Source of the DNA: Scolanthus callimorphus
Taxonomy: Eukaryota > Cnidaria > Anthozoa > Actiniaria > Edwardsiidae
Reading direction: 5' to 3'
Assembly (NCBI GenBank): GCA_033964015.1
Contig: CM066913.1
Coordinates: 6,423,169-6,487,168, forward strand
Length of the DNA stretch: 64,000 nt
Shown: piece by piece, positions 32,883-43,462 of the stretch
Layout of the letters: every line of letters begins with the position of its first letter
Position numbering within the stretch: the first letter of the stretch is position 1
Notes under the pieces: generated by a model
The model's database searches: none
What the model was told of the DNA's origin: nothing
Seen by the model: the letters and a program-made list of their open reading frames with translations, nothing else
Made by a program: the position numbers and the translations under genes

Positions 32883-35475
32883 GAAATGCCATCAAGCAGT
32901 TGTGACACAAGCAGTGATGAGGAACCTGAAGAGTGGAATGGTGTCTCCCCTGAGGATTTACTTCTTGACATGGAAAATGTCACAAACACACCCGTTGTTG
33001 GAAGCGGCCCGTCAACAACAATGACAAGCCAGAAAGCAATTGTCACATGGATGCTATATTTTCTGCTTGTGTGGCAAACAGCCTATCTTTTAAGTGACAA
33101 TGGCCTTGAATGGCTCCTACACTTCCTATCAAGATTCCTTTACGTGGTTGGAATGGAGTCGAAATATGTTGCTGGGATAGCAAGTATATTTCCTGGAACT
33201 TTGTACTTGATGAGGAAATTCCTTGGATTGGACCGAGACGCCTTTCAACGCTTCGTAGTATGCCCTAAGTGTACCAAGCTCTACAAGCCTGACCAATGTA
33301 CTACTATTATTAATGGAATGCAGGTTCCCTTGCGGTGTACACACATGTTGAGGCACCGGCGACAGTTCAGAGAATGTGGTCATCAGCTTCTGAGAGAAGC
33401 AACTCTTCGTAGTGGCAAGAAAGTTTTTTATCCTCTCAAGACATACTGCTATAATAGTATTATTGAGACTCTGGAAAGATTTGTTCGCAGGAAAGGATTT
33501 GCAGAACAATGTGAACAGTGGAGAGAAAGAAATGTCAATGAGGGAGAATATGGGGATGTGTTTGATGGAAAGATATGGAAGAACTTTATGTTCTACAAGG
33601 ATAAACCATTTCTCAGTCAACCAAGGAACTATGCTTTTATGATGAACTGCGACTGGTTTCAGCCCTATAAGAGACGCAACGATTTTTCAGTTGGAGTCAT
33701 CTACTTGGTGTTAATGAACCTTCCTCGTGAATTACGGTTCAAGAAGGAAAACCTATTTTTGGTTGGCATTGTCCCAGCACTATCTAAGGAACCTGCCTCA
33801 CTCAACCAATTTCTTGTCCCACTTGTTGACGAGCTAAAAGCCCTCTGGATTGGACTGAGTTTCATCACACATGCCTCTCCCTTGTTCCCATTAAAGTTCC
33901 GGACAGCATTGTTATGTGCCTCATCAGACATCCCCGCAGCAAGGAAACTTTGTGGATTCCTAAGTTATGCAGCCCGGTTGGGGTGTTCACGATGCTTCAA
34001 AGAGTTTCCAGGAGGCTTTAATGAGAAACAAGACTACTCAGGCTTCAATCGTGAAGAGTGGGTGATGAGAACAAATGAGGAGCAGAGAAGGAGAGTAATC
34101 AGACTTGACCGTGCAAGGAGTAGAACCGGAAGGGAAAAACTTGAAAGTCAACTTGGAGTACGGTACACTACTTTATTGGAACTTGAATATTATGATGCTG
34201 TTAGGTTTTTGTGTTATTGATGGAATGCACAACCTTTTCTTGGGAACAGCCAAGTCAATGTTCAAGTTATGGATAAAAAGAGAGATTATTTTACCTCGTC
34301 ACCTAAGTGAACTTGATGAAAAAATTTCAGAAATGAATGTGATGACAGATGTGGGAAGAATTCCTTCTAAAATATCATCAAACTATGGCTCGTATACAGC
34401 AGATGAATGGAAGAACTGGACTATGCTTTATTCAATATTCTGTTTGAAGGATATATTGCCAGATAGAGATCTCAAGTGCTGGCAAGCATTTGTTCTAGCC
34501 TGTAGGGCATTGGTGAAACCATATATCACATTAAATGACATACGCAAGGGAGATCATATGCTAATGAAATTTTGCATGGAGTTTGAGAACTTGTATGGTA
34601 ATTTGGCTGTAAAGCCTAACATGCATTTGCATGGCCATTTAAAGGAGTGTATCCTGGATTATGGTCCCTTGTATGGTTTCTGGGCTTTCAGCTTTGAGAG
34701 GTACAATGGCTTGCTTGGCAACTTCCAGACTAATAACAAAAATCCCGAAATTCAGATCATGCGAAAGTTTGTTGCCAGTTCATTTGCAAACAGCTTCTCT
34801 CCACCAGAACAGTATGCCGAGCAGTTTTTCTCCCTGCTTCCCCAGCCAAATGATGAACAGTATAACATGGATGGCTGTCGTGAACTGTACTTAGCCTCAT
34901 CAACCCCTATCCCTAGTGTCAAGTGGGATGACCTAAGTAGGGTACAGCTTCCTGGGCAATTTGTGCGAGCCACCTTTGATCCTGAGGATTTACAAGAAAT
35001 GAGAATTGTTTATAGCGTTCTATATCCAACGCTGGATTTGTCTGCCTGCAGACTTGGGCTGGTTATCAAGAAATATGGGACAGTTGAACTTGGTCAAATA
35101 ATTTATGGTTCTCGGATGTCATGCCGAAATCTTCGTTCTGCCAGAATAAGGGCAGCGTGGGCTTCGTCAGATGGAAGTGTCAATGCATCAACCCTTGATA
35201 TGAGGCCAGGGTTTATCAGATATTTCTTCACTCATGAAATCAGGATGAATGGTTGTTGGACAAAGCATGTGTTTGCTAATGTGAATTGGTACAAAGAACA
35301 CCCTTCCAAGGACTTGTATGGTAACCCTGTTGAGGTTTGGCAGGATCAAGTGCTTTTTGGAGCTACATTTATGCCTGTACAAAGAATAGCGGGGAAGTTT
35401 GCAGCAGCCACAAAGAACATTTCAAATATTGACAGTTTAGTTATCAGCCCTGTTCCACCCAAGATATTTCTGTGA
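32883..35475 (+). CDS. CACTA/EnSpm transposase, tnp2-type with DUF4218-like C-terminal half, one frameshift
   Basis: Main exon after acceptor TTTTTACTTGCAG. The first frame runs to 34220, the second from about 34204 to 35475; together about 860 residues. N-terminal part acidic, then hydrophobic, then a zinc-ribbon-like CPKC...LRCTH. The tnp2 core has NCDWFQPYKRR and VIYLVLMNLPRELRFKKENL. After the frame change comes DGMHNLFLG, then a DUF4218-like block (HLHGHLKECILDYGPLYGFW, FERYNG) and the end QRIAGKFAAATKN. Known function: DDE-type cut-and-paste transposition. The frame changes at a run of five T (34206-34210); four would keep it open. So either a very recent mutation or a sequencing slip. 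No other stop. Confidence 0.88.
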
Positions 35476-37000
35476 TGAAGAACCATTCAGTTCTAAGGGA
35501 AGATCACATTTCTTATGACTTACAACGTATCTTCACCATCCCTTAAACCTCGATCAATGGATCATATTCAATTGGCAGTCCCATAGAACTTTATCATGTT
35601 AATAAGACTTAATAATATCTTAGAGCTGTCACAACAGTTTTAAGAAAACTGCTAAGTTCGGTTAAGATTGCCTTTAACCAATAATTTTTGCAATGAAATT
35701 CAGTTTTGATGTTTTTGCCCATACATTTCTATGTTTAAAAAATAAGACAGAGCACTGAGGTTTGAAAATTCATATTTCATCCAGTTTTCAAGTCATGCTT
35801 CCCAAACTTTGCAGTTTAACTAATACAATAAATACACGTGTATAAAAACCTAGAATTTTAGCCTAAGACATTTAGGCTATTAGGCTTATTTGATTTGAAA
35901 ATACAAATTCTTATCTGCGGGTTTTTACAGTATAGATATACAGAATCTAATTTTCAACTGTGATTCCTGATCTCTATAAGAAATTAAGGATTGGGCAGAA
36001 TGGTTCATATTTTATTTTATTTTAGTCATATTTTATTTGTTGTTCCTTGTGGCCATTTATACACAGGCACATGTTACTGTATCCCTTTCAAAAAGTGTTG
36101 GGTGCTGACAACATACTAGACTTGTATGAGACATTAATATAGCATGTAACTTTTAAATTGAATATCCATCTCCAAGAGTGTACTATATACAGCTAATTTA
36201 AACTTAGGATAGGTTCTAGGATGCAGAAGATTTGCTATGGGTATCAATCTTGCTTTAGTAGGTATAAAAAGAAAAAAAAGGAAAACCAATCATGAAAGAA
36301 AGAAAATAACATGAATTAGTCAAATCACACTAATGGTCTAAGTTATAGCCTACTAGTAGCAAAAAGTGTTGGATTTGAAAGCAAGAAAATGGCAAATGAC
36401 CAGCCAAAAATACGTTTTTGGCTATACAAATTGACCTACTAGGTGTGATTTGACTAAAACAATTATTCCTCTCGCCCTCATGGCCTCTGAGTCAATAGCC
36501 CATTCGGCCTTCAGCCTCATGGGCTATTGACTCAGAGCCCAATCGGGCTCAAGGAATAATTGTTAAATATTCAACTGAAATGTAAGCCTGGCTTCAAAGA
36601 GGATTTCCTTTTTAGAATAAAATGTTAATCATTCTTTATACATTTGTACTAAAAAGAAATACACAAAAGGGAAGCAAATCATGACAGCAGAAATAAAGAT
36701 AGATTAATCAGGGAACGTGTAAAAATATTAGAAAATACATTGTGTTACATAATAAAACCATTAACTTAATTTAACTTTGTTGTACCTGAATTGCCTCTTT
36801 TTCAACAATATAAGTATCAAAGAAAATCAGCAATTATCAGGTATAGTCGTGTTTATGCGCACATAAACTATTCATAAAAGCTTTCAGCACCACTTCAATT
36901 ACATGGTGCCTTGAAGATATGGATTTTATTTTCCAGTGACAAAAATTATAATTCCAGGAATTCAACCAAATGCAGGGTTTACACAGTCCTGGAAAGTCTT
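35476..37000. other. 3' part of the CACTA element, non-coding
   Basis: AT-rich; AATAAA at 35827 is a possible polyadenylation signal for the transposase. A short palindrome (GGCCTCTGAGTCAATAGCCC against GGGCTATTGACTCAGAGCCC) lies at 36482-36540. No further gene recognised. Confidence 0.45.
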
Positions 37001-37002
37001 GG

Positions 37003-37163
37003 AATCCCCCCCCCCCCCCCCCCCACGGGCGGCATTTGGAAATTCCGATGGGATAGGGGGGTTTAAAAGCTCGGAATTCTGATTGCAAGGGGGGGTTTTC
37101 GAAGCTGGATTTCTTTAACCTGCCCGGAATTCTAGATACATGGGGGGGGGGGGGGGGGGGGGG
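37003..37163. repeat. Homopolymer C and G tracts
   Basis: A run of about 20 C (near 37006-37024) and a run of about 20 G (near 37142-37162) about 120 bp apart, with flanks that are also weakly inverted (TCCTGG, GGAATTC). Assembly accuracy is poor in such DNA. Confidence 0.8.
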
Positions 37164-37459
37164 TACACCATTTCGGAAATGGGGGGGTCAAAAACTAGTG
37201 CTGCCCATGGGGAGGGTACCTTATTTTATGGAACTGCCCAATTCTGAAAAAAACATTCCGGGCATGGAAAAGTCCTGGAATTAGCATTGACCTTTAGAAC
37301 GATCAGATTCTTGATTTCATTAAATTTCAGATGTCTAGATATGTTCATAAATCATACTCTCAGTTAATGATTTCTTATTTTAGTCCTGGAAAAGTCATGG
37401 ACTTTCATCAAGGCTTCCTTGTGTGAACCCTGGGAAAGCATATATTTATAAAGCTTTAC

Positions 37460-37684
37460 ATTTACTACCGTAAATGCTCTTAAATGTATTATTGATTTTA
37501 AGAGGTACATTTAAAGTCACTTAAATGCACTACTATATTTCAGGTCTTTAAGAACCGACCGAAATTTATTTAAATTTACTACTGACTTTAAGGAGGCTAC
37601 TTAAAGGTATCTTATAGTCAGTAGTAAATTTAGGGAACATTTAAGACTCCACTTAAAACTAATTAAATGCCTATTTTCACCCAG
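37460..37684. repeat. Right subterminal motif region of the CACTA element
   Basis: Repeated TTTAAGAGG, ACATTTAAAG, CACTTAAATG and GACTTTAAGG motifs, plus an inverted pair AAATTTACTACTGACTTT / AGTCAGTAGTAAATTT. Mirrors the left subterminal zone. Confidence 0.55.
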
Positions 37685-37869
37685 CTCATGCTGATGGGAG
37701 GTTATTAGTAATGTAAATCCAGCAGTTTATGGAAGGGGTAAATCATGAACGCCTCCCCATCCATATGGCCATTGTGATTTTTTTTTTAAACAGAGAACAT
37801 TTTAAGTAAAATAAATTTCCCCCTTACACTCCGTGAATTTTTCACGGGCATCAGCTAGTCTATATATTA

Positions 37870-40800
37870 CATACATACATACAATTTTATTTAGGCACAG
37901 TGGCCTCACACAACAAGTACAGTAATTTACCTAATACTGTAAACGCTGGTGCTTATTAAAAAACTGTATTATAATACTGGATTAAGAATCACTGATTGCA
38001 GACACCTTTAAAAAAGAGTCAGCATGTCTCCGTGGAAGAGGTCAAGTCAATCAGGCACTTGAATTCCTTAATTGAATTTGCCTTCTTGGCAGTTGTTGGT
38101 AGGCTGTTCCATAGCATTGCACCACTGTACTTAAAGCTACGTTTAAGGAAATTCGTGTTCGGCCTTGGGAGCACTAGGTCAGTTTCACGGCTTCTCAGGA
38201 TATATTTTATCCCTGTATCCTGTAGCCTCGTAAAGCTTTCCCTTAGGTTAGGTGCGGAGTGCCCGTTTAATATTTTAAAAATATATGTACCCTTAGACTT
38301 TACATGTCTCCTATCAAGTTTCTCCCATTCAAGTTTTTCAAGGATCATTTGAGATGGGGAATCGTAATTTGCACCCGTTATGACTCGTGCGGCCCGGTTC
38401 TGCAGTCTCTGAAGCTTGTCCTTAAGAGTTTTACCACAGGTATCCCACAAGGGGGAACAATAATCAAAGTATGGGAGAACCAGAGACTTATACAGGGCCT
38501 CACGAGACCATAACGGGACAAAGGGCCTGACACGCTTAATAGCACCAATGCCGGAGCAGACTTTCTTACACATTTCCTCTATGTGAGTCTTAAAATTAAG
38601 CCTTTTGTCAACTTCGACACCAAGGCACTTCTGAGAGTCAACATGGGTGATATTTTTATCGCCCAACTTGATGGTATTAGTCAGGGCCCCGGCTTTGGAA
38701 CTTAAGTTGTGATCAGACCCTATAATCATCACTTTTGATTTAGAAGTATGTGACTGGAGTTTGTTGACCGCAAGCCAGTCAGATATGTTTTCAAGGTCTA
38801 AATTCAGTGCAGAGGATAGTTCATCAGTTTCTTTAGAGGAGGCAAAAATTTGGGTGTCATCAGCATAGAGACAAGGAGTGGTATGTTCAAGACATTCTGG
38901 CAAATCGTTTATATATATAAGGAAGAGTAAAGGGCCAAGTATGGAGCCCTGTGGGATTCCGCACACAATCTGTTGTTGTTCTGAAAGAACACCATTAACA
39001 AAGCATTGTTGCTGGCGATTTTTGAGGTAGGAATGGAACCACAAGAGCTCCATACCCGAAATCCCATAGAATCCCAACTTCTCAAGTAAAATTTTGTGAT
39101 TGACAGAATCAAATGCTTTTCGGATGTCCAAAAATACCACTCCTGTCAATTCCCCTTTGTCTAAATTCTCAAACCAGGCATCAACCATTTGTATAAGGGC
39201 TGAAACCGTAGAATGTTGAGGACGAAAACCGGATTGAAATTTAGACAACAGGGAATTGTCATTCAGATAGTTATACATTTGTCGGAAAATTTCTCTCTCA
39301 AATATTTTGCTGATGACTGGAAGAACAGAAATCGGTCTGTAGTTACCACAATAACGCCGCTCGTCACTTTTATAGATAGGGGAAACGCGTGCATTTTTCC
39401 ATTCGTCAACGAATACCCCAGTGGAAATAGACAGGTTAAAAATCGTCGTTAGAGATGGTGCTATTATATCAGCTGCCGTTTTGAGGGCGCGCGCCGGTAA
39501 TTTGTCCAGACCGGTGCTTTTAGAAGATTTTAGCTTTTTTAAGCTGAACAGAATATTTTCCACTGGAATATCCGAAAAACTAAAGGGTGGCAATTGATTA
39601 TTTTTGTTTAAGAATGTGTTTACATTATTTGGTGACTGTTGTTGTATTTGAGAAGCTAAATCAGGACCTATATTTATAAAGTAATCATTAAAACAATTAG
39701 CAATTTGCTTATCATCAGTTACAATATCATTGTTTAAATTCAATTCATTGATACGACAGCCTTTATTAGATCTGCCAGTCAGTGAATTGATTATTTTCCA
39801 TGTTGCCCTTGGGTCGCGCATGTTTTTACAATCCTCTATTTTCTGTTGAAAATAACTAGATTTAGCTTTGCGCAACTCGATATTTACTTTATTTCTCGCA
39901 GCCCTATAAAGGTTCCAATGAGTTTCCGAGCCATACTTTACAGCTCGTTTTTTATGATAATCGCGGTCATGCATTAATTGTTTAATTTTCGAGTTAAGCC
40001 ATGGAATAGTAGATTGCCGTACTCGCATATGCCTCATAGGGGCATGGTGATTCAAAACAGAACTGAATTTGGATTTCCATGCCTTCCAGGCCTGGTTGGG
40101 GTCCGTGGAAAGGTCAACGTCCCATTGAACCCCCCTGAGGTCCTCAATAAAGTCTATATCGTTAAATCTTTTAAAGTTTCTTGCCTCTTTGGTAATGGGT
40201 CTTTTACTTTTAGGCAAAGAAAATTTGCGGATTGCGTAAACTAGACTGTGATCAGACATGCCTAGGTGGATAACTCCGGATTTAGATATATTTCTTCTTT
40301 CATTTGTAAATATAAGATCAATGGTAGAAGATGTTGTTTTCGTTATCCGGGTGGGCTCTATAATTAGCTGTTCCAATTGAAACATGGATGAAAGAAATTG
40401 CAGTCTACGAGTATGATTTTCAAGCGTGTGTTTCCCATAGTCAGAATTTATATCCCCCATTACCAGTAACTGTTTATTTTCACAATCACATTTCTCGACG
40501 AATTTCTCGTAAACATCAAAGAGCTCAATTAGAGAGTCAGGAGGCCTATACCAAGTACTAACTAGGAATGACCTGTTATGGGGTAGGTGAATTTCAATAC
40601 AGATCATTTCCAGTGAGTCGTGGACTAGGTCATTTCGAACTGTAAACGATAGGGTCTCTTTGATATATAGGGCGACTCCACCACCGCCCCTGGTGCGGTC
40701 TTTACGAAGGATGGTGTAACCAGGAATGTGAACCTCACCGTTACTAATCGAATTATCAAGTTTAGATTCATTTATACCTAGTACCTCCAAGGGCGAAGTC

Positions 40801-41063
40801 ATCAATATATAACGAATTTCATCGATATGTAGGTAAAGACTATTAATATTTATACAGGCAACTTTAAAACCCTTAGTATCAGTGATGCAATGCAAAGGGT
40901 CGGTTTGTTTACCTTTCACGGAGCCATGCTGACCAGTGGTTACATTACTAGCTTTGCTAGTAGAGCCTTCAGCTTCTTCAAGTCTCCTTGTCGTGTAAAA
41001 TCCTTCATGTTCTTTCTACCTGATGGTTGCTGACTGCTTGTAGATCTAAAAAACTTGATAAAA
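37870..41063 (-). mobile_element. Non-LTR retrotransposon (CR1/L2-like), 5' truncated
   Basis: Minus strand. The 3' end has GAGGCCACTGTGCCTAAAT and terminates in (TGTA)n at 37870-37885 instead of poly-A, as CR1/L2-type elements do. ORF2 is complete, but nothing resembling a full ORF1 precedes it. The 5' edge meets the reverse Helitron at 41063/41064. Confidence 0.8.
38019..40919 (-). CDS. LINE ORF2: AP-endonuclease and reverse transcriptase, open
   Basis: About 966 codons without a stop; the frame is open back to a TAG at 41018-41016, but there is no in-frame ATG near the start, so the initiator is uncertain (a short frame ending ...LLAKLVM overlaps just upstream and could allow reinitiation). 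Endonuclease part: CININSLYLHIDE, INESKLD, GDINSDYG, SDHSL. Reverse transcriptase part: NYRPISVLPVISKIFE, FRPQHST, VFLDIRKAFDSVNH, GIPQGSILGPLLF and the catalytic CLYADDTQIF. Known role: target-primed reverse transcription. The intact frame suggests recent activity. Clade by motif style is CR1/L2/Rex-like; not resolved. Confidence 0.92.
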   Translation of the reverse strand: MKGKQTDPLHCITDTKGFKVACININSLYLHIDEIRYILMTSPLEVLGINESKLDNSISNGEVHIPGYTILRKDRTRGGGGVALYIKETLSFTVRNDLVHDSLEMICIEIHLPHNRSFLVSTWYRPPDSLIELFDVYEKFVEKCDCENKQLLVMGDINSDYGKHTLENHTRRLQFLSSMFQLEQLIIEPTRITKTTSSTIDLIFTNERRNISKSGVIHLGMSDHSLVYAIRKFSLPKSKRPITKEARNFKRFNDIDFIEDLRGVQWDVDLSTDPNQAWKAWKSKFSSVLNHHAPMRHMRVRQSTIPWLNSKIKQLMHDRDYHKKRAVKYGSETHWNLYRAARNKVNIELRKAKSSYFQQKIEDCKNMRDPRATWKIINSLTGRSNKGCRINELNLNNDIVTDDKQIANCFNDYFINIGPDLASQIQQQSPNNVNTFLNKNNQLPPFSFSDIPVENILFSLKKLKSSKSTGLDKLPARALKTAADIIAPSLTTIFNLSISTGVFVDEWKNARVSPIYKSDERRYCGNYRPISVLPVISKIFEREIFRQMYNYLNDNSLLSKFQSGFRPQHSTVSALIQMVDAWFENLDKGELTGVVFLDIRKAFDSVNHKILLEKLGFYGISGMELLWFHSYLKNRQQQCFVNGVLSEQQQIVCGIPQGSILGPLLFLIYINDLPECLEHTTPCLYADDTQIFASSKETDELSSALNLDLENISDWLAVNKLQSHTSKSKVMIIGSDHNLSSKAGALTNTIKLGDKNITHVDSQKCLGVEVDKRLNFKTHIEEMCKKVCSGIGAIKRVRPFVPLWSREALYKSLVLPYFDYCSPLWDTCGKTLKDKLQRLQNRAARVITGANYDSPSQMILEKLEWEKLDRRHVKSKGTYIFKILNGHSAPNLRESFTRLQDTGIKYILRSRETDLVLPRPNTNFLKRSFKYSGAMLWNSLPTTAKKANSIKEFKCLIDLTSSTETC

Positions 41064-42453
41064 CTAGTAAGTACCCGTGAAAAATTCACGAATTAAATTT
41101 TCCTTGAATGACGAAAATTATCGGATTGTCTGCTGTTGTGGAATGAACAGTTATACCGCTACGTTTAGAGAGATGTGCTCAAACAATTTGTAACTACGCC
41201 TGTTTACTTTAAAGTATTAAAGTATTTGTTATCAGTTTATAGATAGGTGGCATACCGGTGTGAAATATTTGCACCGTAGCATACGATAGGAAAGGCGTTT
41301 TAAATTAGATCTTTGAAAACAATGTTCCTTGTGAATGGAAATGAGGCAAATGCCACACAATAACCCCTAAATATTTCCTAACAAAGGTGCTAAGGCATTG
41401 GTTTCACTGTGGTTTTGGCGCGAAAAGATCGCGCGTGTGTCGATCCGCGATATGGTCGTATTTTCGGTCAAGAAAAAAAAGGCTGAGCTGTACCACTCGA
41501 ACTTCAACAACTATTGGTTTTAGATGTAAATAATATCAAGAGAAGTCCCTCGTCTAGTGAATAGGAAGGTTTAGGAAGCGCCAGAAAGGTAAAGTAAAAC
41601 TTTTTAGATTCTTGCTGTTTTCAATGGAAAGTTGCTTTGCACTGCTCATCATGTTGGACTTTCTTAAAGACTTGTACAACTCGGTCAATTCGAATTCAAG
41701 TGTGTGTGATTTAAAAACTTAGCTTAAACAATCTAAGCTTTATCGGTTAAACTTGGAAAAATCGCTTGAATTAGACCTTAGCTCAAGTAAAACCTTTTCC
41801 AACAAAAACATGCACACTGGAGAGATGATTTCCTTCCGCTCGGGTTTGTGAACTTCTTTTTTTCGGCTCGAACATCTCCGTTTTTTGTATAGATTTTGAA
41901 GATTTCATACATTTCGTCCTTCCGGTCGGGTTTGAGAGCTTCGTTTTTTCGGCTCGAACTTCTCTGTTTTTAGTATAGATTCGAAATGAATAGGCTGTCA
42001 AAGGACTGTTGTTTGCGAACTGAGTGTTTGTTTATTTATAAATGGCGCGCCGGGGCTTCGTGCAACGCGCCAAAACCTTTGAATGGAATATATTGTTCAC
42101 TCTAAACTTTTTGGAAAAACGACTTTTGCCTGAACATTACTGTGTTATTTGTGAGAGAATCGCGTAGGTTTGGACGTATTTGTTGCTTTCGGCTGCGAGA
42201 AATTGTTCATTTTTTGGTTTCTGTGGAAGACTTAAAACGGCGCCTTTGCAAACTCGATCTTCTCGCTTACGAAAACGCTTGAATTGGATCTTCCGTCCAC
42301 TTTGTCCTTTTCGAATAAAATGTATCCTATAACACAGTTCCCCAAGTATGCAAGAAAATGGCGTGGTTTCGAAGTTCCGTGGTGCAGCCGTTTTTCCAGG
42401 CTGCTTGGCTAACAGTTTGACCTTGGACCCCCCCAACATCACGTATTATAAGA
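41064..42453 (-). mobile_element. Reverse-oriented non-autonomous Helitron, 1,390 bp
   Basis: On the minus strand it starts TCTTATAATACGTG after an A and ends with hairpin CGTGAATTTTTCACG, then GGTACTTACTAG before a T. Interior TGCATGTTTTTGTTGGAAAA and TAATTCAAGCGATTTTT relate it to the tandem Helitrons, so it is a diverged member of the family. It contains a two-copy direct repeat of about 95 bp (TTTTTCGGCTCGAAC at about 41860 and 41950). Its target was ...ATTAA^TACCG in copy 4. Confidence 0.8.
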
Positions 42454-43462
42454 TACCGTAAGGAAAATCGTGTCGACACTCGCTCCGCTTAGCCCTGAAG
42501 CTGTTCCGCCAAAAGAAGTTCGCAAACCCGAAGGGAAGGTGGAAATCTGGACCATGGGCGTATTTTTGTTGGAAAAGATTCACCTCGGGCTAAGTTCTAA
42601 TTCAAGCGATTTCGTAAGCGAGGGACAAAGCCGCCATCGCCGCCATGTTGAATTCTCCCACAGAAACTAAAAAAGAACTCGGTTCGCGCAGACGGAAGCA
42701 CCATTGACATTGAAACCTAAATGGTTCTCTTACAGATTACATACAGGAATGTGCAGGGATAATTCTAACTTGAAAGATTTGAGCTGAGAAAAAATTTCAT
42801 TCAAGTTTCAACAAACGTACACACTTCCTTGCTTCCCTCCGAGCACGCGCTAAGTCATGCTAAGTCGAAATGACACATTTACAAAACAGTCCGCTGAAAG
42901 TCATGAATAATATTCTCTCTTAGTATAAATCCTGACGGCTCTATCGCAAAACGAAGGACACAATCGAGAAGGAGGAAATCCCTCCAGTGGGCATGTTTTT
43001 GATGGAAAAGATTCACTTTGGGCTAAGTTCTAATTCAATCTATTTTTTAAGCGAGGGATAAAGCCGAAAAAATATAAATAATATAACCTAAAAAAACTTA
43101 TTAGTCCTTAGTCTTAGACCATTTTTACTTGACCTGTTTCTTCTCTCCCCTCACTGAGATATGATAAACATGAAACAATTCCGAAGTCAAATTGCGCTTT
43201 CGATTTTCACGGGTTCTTTGGCCGATTTGAATCCTTTTGGGCTCACTTCATTTACTTCGGCATGGTGGGACGGGTACTCATGCTGATGGGAGGTTATTAG
43301 TAATGTAAATCCAGCAGTTTATGGAAGGGGGAAATCATGAACCCCTCCCCACATCCATATGGCCATTGTGATTTTTTTCCCCGTTTTTTTTTAACAGAGA
43401 ACACTTTAAGTAAAATAAATTTCCCCCTTACACTCCGTGAATTTTTCACGGGCATCAGCTAG

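Larger units (their letters stand above)
25128..37684 (+). mobile_element. EnSpm/CACTA-type DNA transposon, 12,557 bp
   Basis: Inserted in Helitron copy 3, giving an exact boundary: intact copies read GGTACTCATGCTG, here GGTACTC|CACTGGGTGAAA ... TTTCACCCAG|CTCATGCTG. CTC is therefore a 3-bp target duplication. The left end starts CACTG as in animal EnSpm elements; the inner 10 bp (CTGGGTGAAA) are inverted at the right end, which seems to lack the final two bases. Subterminal DNA at both ends is full of TTTAAG/CTTTAA-type motifs. It encodes a tnp2-like transposase (+) and a divergent accessory gene (-), and hosts several MITEs. Confidence 0.88.
24275..37858 (+). mobile_element. Helitron copy 3, split by the CACTA element
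   Basis: The left part 24275-25127 and the right part 37685-37858 together make one unit of the second sequence type (AGCGAGGGATAAAGCCG; shorter middle). Interrupted at GGTACTC by the 12.56-kb element, with CTC duplicated. Confidence 0.85.
37859..43462 (+). mobile_element. Helitron copy 4, split by a LINE and a reverse Helitron
   Basis: Only the first 11 bases (TCTATATATTA, 37859-37869) remain on the left; the unit resumes at TACCGTAAGG (42454) and ends in CTAG at 43462. Sequence type as copy 3 (AGCGAGGGATAAAGCCG). Confidence 0.82.

Noticed and set aside
38304..40244. Plus-strand frames opposite the LINE ORF2
   Set aside because: Antisense shadows of the reverse-transcriptase gene.
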